A stretch of DNA of 64,000 nt from Tenacibaculum haliotis (GTDB lineage: Bacteria; Bacteroidota; Bacteroidia; Flavobacteriales; Flavobacteriaceae), in NCBI RefSeq assembly GCF_025215075.1, contig NZ_JAOBTH010000027.1, positions 334,405-398,404 on the forward strand. The letters are read 5' to 3'. The notes beneath the pieces are model-generated. The model searched no databases and was not told the origin of the DNA. It saw nothing but the letters and a program-made list of their open reading frames with translations. The position numbers and the translations under genes were made by a program. Of this stretch, positions 60,838 to 64,000 are shown one piece after another (the first letter of the stretch is position 1; each line of letters starts with the position of its first letter).

Positions 60838-63240
60838 TTATAAGTCTAATGATTTCAACACCATTCTTAATTCCATATAACTATAATCCATCGCTACTTT
60901 TTCTTTTAAGTCGGTTAAACTTTTAAAAGTTACACTTTCAATAGCTTTTACAATTTTGTTATATTTTTTTAACGGAATGAGTTCTAACACATCAATGTCA
61001 CCAGTTTCAATAAAACTAGCTAAATGACTCTCTATTGTATTAACCGTTAATCCTCTTTTTGATGCTATATCTTTAGCTGAAACACCTTCCTTAAAAAGCT
61101 TAAATGTTACTTCTCTTGTAGGAATTTTATCTTTTTTTGATTGTTCTTCCTGTTTAATTCCGTGTTCTTTACAATAACTACTTACAGCATCTAAAATTCT
61201 ACCACCATATTTTTGGACTCTAATTTTCCCCATTCCATCAACTTTTAATAGTTGTTGTGCAGTTTTAGGAAGCGTATCACAAATAGCATATAACGTTTTT
61301 TGAGTGAAAATTTGAAAATGAGGAATCTTATTTTTTTTATGAATTTCATCACGTAAATCACGTAAACTTAATGCTAAAATAGGATCTCTAGAAGAACTTA
61401 TTTTTTTCTTCTTAGCTTTTTCTACATTTTGCAAAACTGCGTTAGCTCTAATCTTTAAATAGTCTTCAACTTGAAAACCATCTTTTAATTTCAAAAAACA
61501 AAATAACTTTATAGACAATGCATCCTGCAACGTATAAATTTGTTTTTCTAAATCTTTTTCAACGGCTTTGTTATCCGTAGAAAAAGAAATTTCTTCCAAT
61601 GGTTTTTTAATAAATTCTTCTGTTTGATTGATAAAATAAGCCACTGCTTTTATAAAACGTTCATTAATAGCTTCACTATTTTCAGCTAAAATATCATCTT
61701 CTGAAAGTTGCTGTAGTTGAATTTTAAAACCGTTTGCAATCTTTAACAAGGCAATAGCGCCGTTATCTTTTATCGTCAACAACTGATCAATTATAGTACC
61801 GTTTAAGCTCGTTCTATTTTTATAAAAAATATCAATAGCTCTGGTTACTGGATATAAAAATGCCCTGAAATCAAACAATTCAGCAATTAAATTTAGTTGA
61901 TAGGTTTTTTCTGCCTCACTTAAAACGCTTTCATCAGGAAGATTCTCATTTACATTTTTATTAAAAGAATCTACAGTTTTATCATTAATAATCGAACTAT
62001 TTTTAATCTGTGTTTTTAAAACAATTCCTTCTAAAGTTGTACACCTACTAAGAGCTACATAAGTTTGCCCGTGTGCAAAAGATGCTTCTGCATCAATAAT
62101 CGCTCTTTCAAAAGTTAAACCCTGGCTTTTATGAATAGTAATTGCCCAAGCCAATCGTAATGGAATTTGAGAAAAAGCACCAGTAACATCTTCTTTTATC
62201 TCTTTGGTTTCTTCATTTATCGAGTAATTTATATTCTCCCAGGTTTCTTTTTTAGTTTCAATTTCAGCATCGTCATTCGGACATTTTACATAAATAGTAT
62301 CATCATCTATCATTGTAATCATACCGATTTTTCCATTAAAATATCTTTTTTCAGGTGAACTGTCATTTTTGATAAACATTACCTGAGCACCAACTTTCAA
62401 TTCTAGTTTTTCACTATTGGGATAAGCATTCTCATTAAATTTACCAGAAACAATTGCTTTAAAAAAAACACTTTTTTTCTTTAGCTTTTCTAACTCTAAG
62501 TTATTAATAGCGTCCGCACGTCTGTTATGCGTTGTTAAGGTAATATAACCGTCGTTTTTCTGTGGTTCAAAATCCGGATTATATCTTTTGTTCAATATTT
62601 GTTCAGATTTCTCTGATAAAGAATCATTTCTAATCTCATTTAAAATAGCGATAAATTCTTCGTTATCTTGTCTGTAAATTTTCTTTAATTCAATACTTAC
62701 TGTGTTTGATTCTTGAAAGGCTTTACTACTAAAAAAATAAACCGAATTATAATGCTGTTGTAACAAGCTCCATTCGTTTGGTTTTACAACAGGTGACAAT
62801 TGTTGCAAATCGCCAATCATTAAAACTTGGGCGCCTCCAAAAACTTTATTACGGTCTTTATATTTACGTAAAACTTGATCTATACCGTCTAATAAATCCG
62901 CTCTAACCATACTAATTTCATCAATAATAACTAAATCTAACGATCTTATAATGTCTATTTTAGTTTTATTGAATTTACGTTGTTGATTGGTTGTATTTGT
63001 TAATTGATTGGGTAAGATTGGCCCAAATGGCATTTGGAAAAAAGAATGAATAGTAACTCCTTTAGCATTAATTGCTGCTACACCAGTTGGCGCAACAATA
63101 ACCATTCTTTTTAAAGACTCACTTTTTATTTTATGTAAAAAAGTAGTCTTTCCGGTACCTGCTTTTCCTGTTATAAAAAGATTTCTATCTGTTTTTTCTA
63201 TAAACTGAATGGCAAGTTCTAATTCTCTGTTTTCTGTCAT
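60838..63240 (-). CDS. PIF1-like helicase fused to HRDC and HTH domains
   Basis: 800 residues. SF1B helicase core (about 1-420) with Walker A GKAGTGKTT (25-33), VIIDEISMV, LMIGDLQQLSPVV and the UvrD_C-like AWAITIHKSQGLTFERAIID. After a helical linker comes an HRDC domain (about 630-705; LRDLRDEIHKKNKIPHFQIF, KVDGMGKIRVQKYGGRIL) and a RecQ-type HTH (about 715-800; TFKLFKEGVSAKDIASKRGLTVNTIESHL). The fusion suggests work on structured DNA such as forks or G-quadruplexes (inference). A TAATTTTG box ends 2 bases before the ATG. Confidence 0.9.
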   Translation of the reverse strand: MTENRELELAIQFIEKTDRNLFITGKAGTGKTTFLHKIKSESLKRMVIVAPTGVAAINAKGVTIHSFFQMPFGPILPNQLTNTTNQQRKFNKTKIDIIRSLDLVIIDEISMVRADLLDGIDQVLRKYKDRNKVFGGAQVLMIGDLQQLSPVVKPNEWSLLQQHYNSVYFFSSKAFQESNTVSIELKKIYRQDNEEFIAILNEIRNDSLSEKSEQILNKRYNPDFEPQKNDGYITLTTHNRRADAINNLELEKLKKKSVFFKAIVSGKFNENAYPNSEKLELKVGAQVMFIKNDSSPEKRYFNGKIGMITMIDDDTIYVKCPNDDAEIETKKETWENINYSINEETKEIKEDVTGAFSQIPLRLAWAITIHKSQGLTFERAIIDAEASFAHGQTYVALSRCTTLEGIVLKTQIKNSSIINDKTVDSFNKNVNENLPDESVLSEAEKTYQLNLIAELFDFRAFLYPVTRAIDIFYKNRTSLNGTIIDQLLTIKDNGAIALLKIANGFKIQLQQLSEDDILAENSEAINERFIKAVAYFINQTEEFIKKPLEEISFSTDNKAVEKDLEKQIYTLQDALSIKLFCFLKLKDGFQVEDYLKIRANAVLQNVEKAKKKKISSSRDPILALSLRDLRDEIHKKNKIPHFQIFTQKTLYAICDTLPKTAQQLLKVDGMGKIRVQKYGGRILDAVSSYCKEHGIKQEEQSKKDKIPTREVTFKLFKEGVSAKDIASKRGLTVNTIESHLASFIETGDIDVLELIPLKKYNKIVKAIESVTFKSLTDLKEKVAMDYSYMELRMVLKSLDL

Positions 63241-63242
63241 TG

Positions 63243-63250
63243 CAAAATTA
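63243..63250 (-). promoter_or_regulatory. -7 box of the helicase gene (TAATTTTG)
   Basis: TAnnTTTG match on the minus strand followed by CA and the ATG. Confidence 0.55.
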
Positions 63251-63454
63251 TGCTACGCTTCTCTTAAAGTTGTAAAAATAGTTTTTTTAAGATAGTAATT
63301 TGTATAAATTAACAAGAGCCAATATTATTTATAAACAGAATAAGACTATACTTTATTCTAATCTTAATATTTTTTCCATTTTTCTCCCTATAACTAACTT
63401 ATCTATCAATTTTTTAAAAATGCATGTATTGTTTGTATACTTCAAATTCATCGT

Positions 63455-63738
63455 TTATTTTTTAATTAGATAGCCACAAACAACTCCTTTAATAATATGT
63501 GCATTAGGATGGATTTTTGCACTCTCAAAAAACGTTTTAAATGTTAATTTATTTCAATAAGTGATTGTAATTTATTTTCATCATAACCTGTAAACCATTT
63601 TACTATCTGATGAAAGTCTTCTTTTTTTTCACTCTATTTTCCCAATCTATTCCAATAAATAGGATGAATCGTTATAAACATCTTCTTATAAAACTCTACA
63701 TCAATATATCCAAATCCCACAACTATTGGTCCTGCCCA
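63455..63738 (-). pseudogene. Decayed remnant of DUF1801/DUF2200 protein genes
   Basis: Read leftward, 63738 onward gives WAGPIVVGFGYIDVEF, like the DUF1801 motif GPSIVGFGxYxY. Then YKKMFITIHPIYWNRLGK, a TAG stop, EKKEDFHQIVKWFTGYDENKLQ, and after a frameshift near 63550, FFESAKIHPNAHIIKGVVCGYLIKK and stop. The last parts match DUF2200 (KVYPLYVxKAExKGRTKEEVDxIIxWLTGY...FFxxAPxxNPxxxxIxGVVCG). One stop, one frameshift and missing ends make it dead. It seems to be a fused leftover of two genes. Confidence 0.65.
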
Positions 63739-63770
63739 TCATTATTCTTCATTTCAGTTTAGCGCAAAAA

Positions 63771-63800
63771 AAAACCTCGATCTTTTCAGATTGAGGTTTA
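63771..63800 (-). terminator. rRNA operon terminator
   Basis: AAACCTCAATCT/AGATCGAGGTTT stem (one G-U) with a 4-to-6-base loop and T-run on the minus strand, just past the 5S gene. Confidence 0.9.
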
Positions 63801-63802
63801 AA

Positions 63803-63911
63803 AGAAAGGCAACGACCTACTCTCCCACCATTGGCAGTACCATCGGCGCTAATGGGCTTAACTTCTCTGTTCGGGATGGAAAGAGGTGAGCCCCATTGCG
63901 ATAATCACCTT
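63803..63911 (-). rRNA. rrf: 5S ribosomal RNA
   Basis: Minus strand. About 109 nt starting AAGGTGATTATCGCAATGGG and ending near GTCGTTGCCTTTC. It includes the conserved CCCATCCCGAACAGAGAAGTT and GATGGTACTGCC...GTGGGAGAGTAGG regions; the 5' AAGGUGAU pairs with 3' GUUGCCUU as helix I. End positions are within a few bases. Confidence 0.95.
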
Positions 63912-64000
63912 AAATCGTTCAGTATATTTCAACTGTATAAGTTAACATATTAGTAAAATCATATCGTAAATTATCAAAAGAGTTGCGCTTGCTCCCTTTC
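63912..64000 (-). other. 23S-5S spacer, cut by window edge
   Basis: AT-rich sequence upstream of the 5S gene in the direction of transcription. I do not see a 23S 3' end in it, so the 23S gene must start beyond the right edge. Confidence 0.6.

Larger units (their letters stand above)
63241..63802. other. 562-base gap: helicase promoter, dead gene remnant, rRNA terminator
   Basis: The left 200 bases carry the leaderless helicase promoter and otherwise nothing I recognise. 63455-63738 holds a decayed coding remnant. 63771-63800 is the rRNA operon terminator. Confidence 0.7.

Overview
The window is AT-rich chromosomal DNA from a member of the Bacteroidota, most likely a marine Flavobacteriaceae (Tenacibaculum/Polaribacter-like; the genus is a guess). 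The evidence is the gene content (DUF3098, DUF4230, SDR-type threonine dehydrogenase, a DksA-like protein with a degenerate zinc finger, GH3 protein, flavobacterial gene orders), promoters with the Bacteroidota -7 box TAnnTTTG, few Shine-Dalgarno sequences, and flavobacterial-style interspersed palindromic repeats. Almost everything is core genome. I see no prophage, insertion sequence or CRISPR array.

Layout. 1-3.1 kb: start of lepA, then dusB, a LolC/E-type permease and rbfA. 3.1-5.9 kb: a leftward sensory operon (lipoprotein, multi-pass membrane protein, histidine kinase, NarL-type regulator). 6.1-9.2 kb: rightward methylmalonyl-CoA epimerase, ftsX, DUF3098, uppP, truB. 9.3-12.7 kb: small conserved genes, threonine dehydrogenase, recX. 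12.8-19.4 kb: a tripartite RND efflux operon led by a TetR regulator with a candidate operator. 19.5-26.2 kb: polyprenyl synthase, a CAU-anticodon tRNA, ribE, pdxA, yceD-rpmF, fabH-accB-accC. 26.3-28.6 kb: a lone Stealth-type phosphotransferase and a YeeE/YedE pair. 28.8-35.5 kb: DUF4230, lspA, DksA-like protein, ileS, TerB-DnaJ protein. 35.6-40.3 kb: bacilliredoxin, umuC/umuD, XRE regulator with two DUF2975 proteins, Lrp regulator, HupE. 40.3-42.9 kb: dCMP deaminase, C-terminal protease, MOSC protein. 42.9-46.7 kb: a structured noncoding region, then a LytTR regulator and TPR histidine kinase. 46.7-54.0 kb: GH3, M23 peptidase, nadD, gmk, yicC, EamA transporter, LysM protein, thiL. 54.1-60.8 kb: MbnP-like lipoprotein, then the suf operon with an MBL-fold lactonase-like gene inside it, then DUF547. 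60.8-64 kb: PIF1-type helicase, a decayed DUF1801/DUF2200 remnant and the 3' end of an rRNA operon (5S).

The most interesting signals are: (1) a noncoding stretch at 43.0-43.17 kb that folds into three consecutive stem-loops with unrelated stems but the same A-rich/GGGG loop, ending in a terminator that competes with the third stem, which I propose as a small RNA; (2) an isoleucyl-tRNA synthetase whose HIGH signature reads GIHH, the swapped variant associated with extreme mupirocin resistance; (3) five genes whose -7 box ends only 2-4 nt before the ATG, implying leaderless mRNAs; (4) an AHL-lactonase-like lipoprotein between sufB and sufC.
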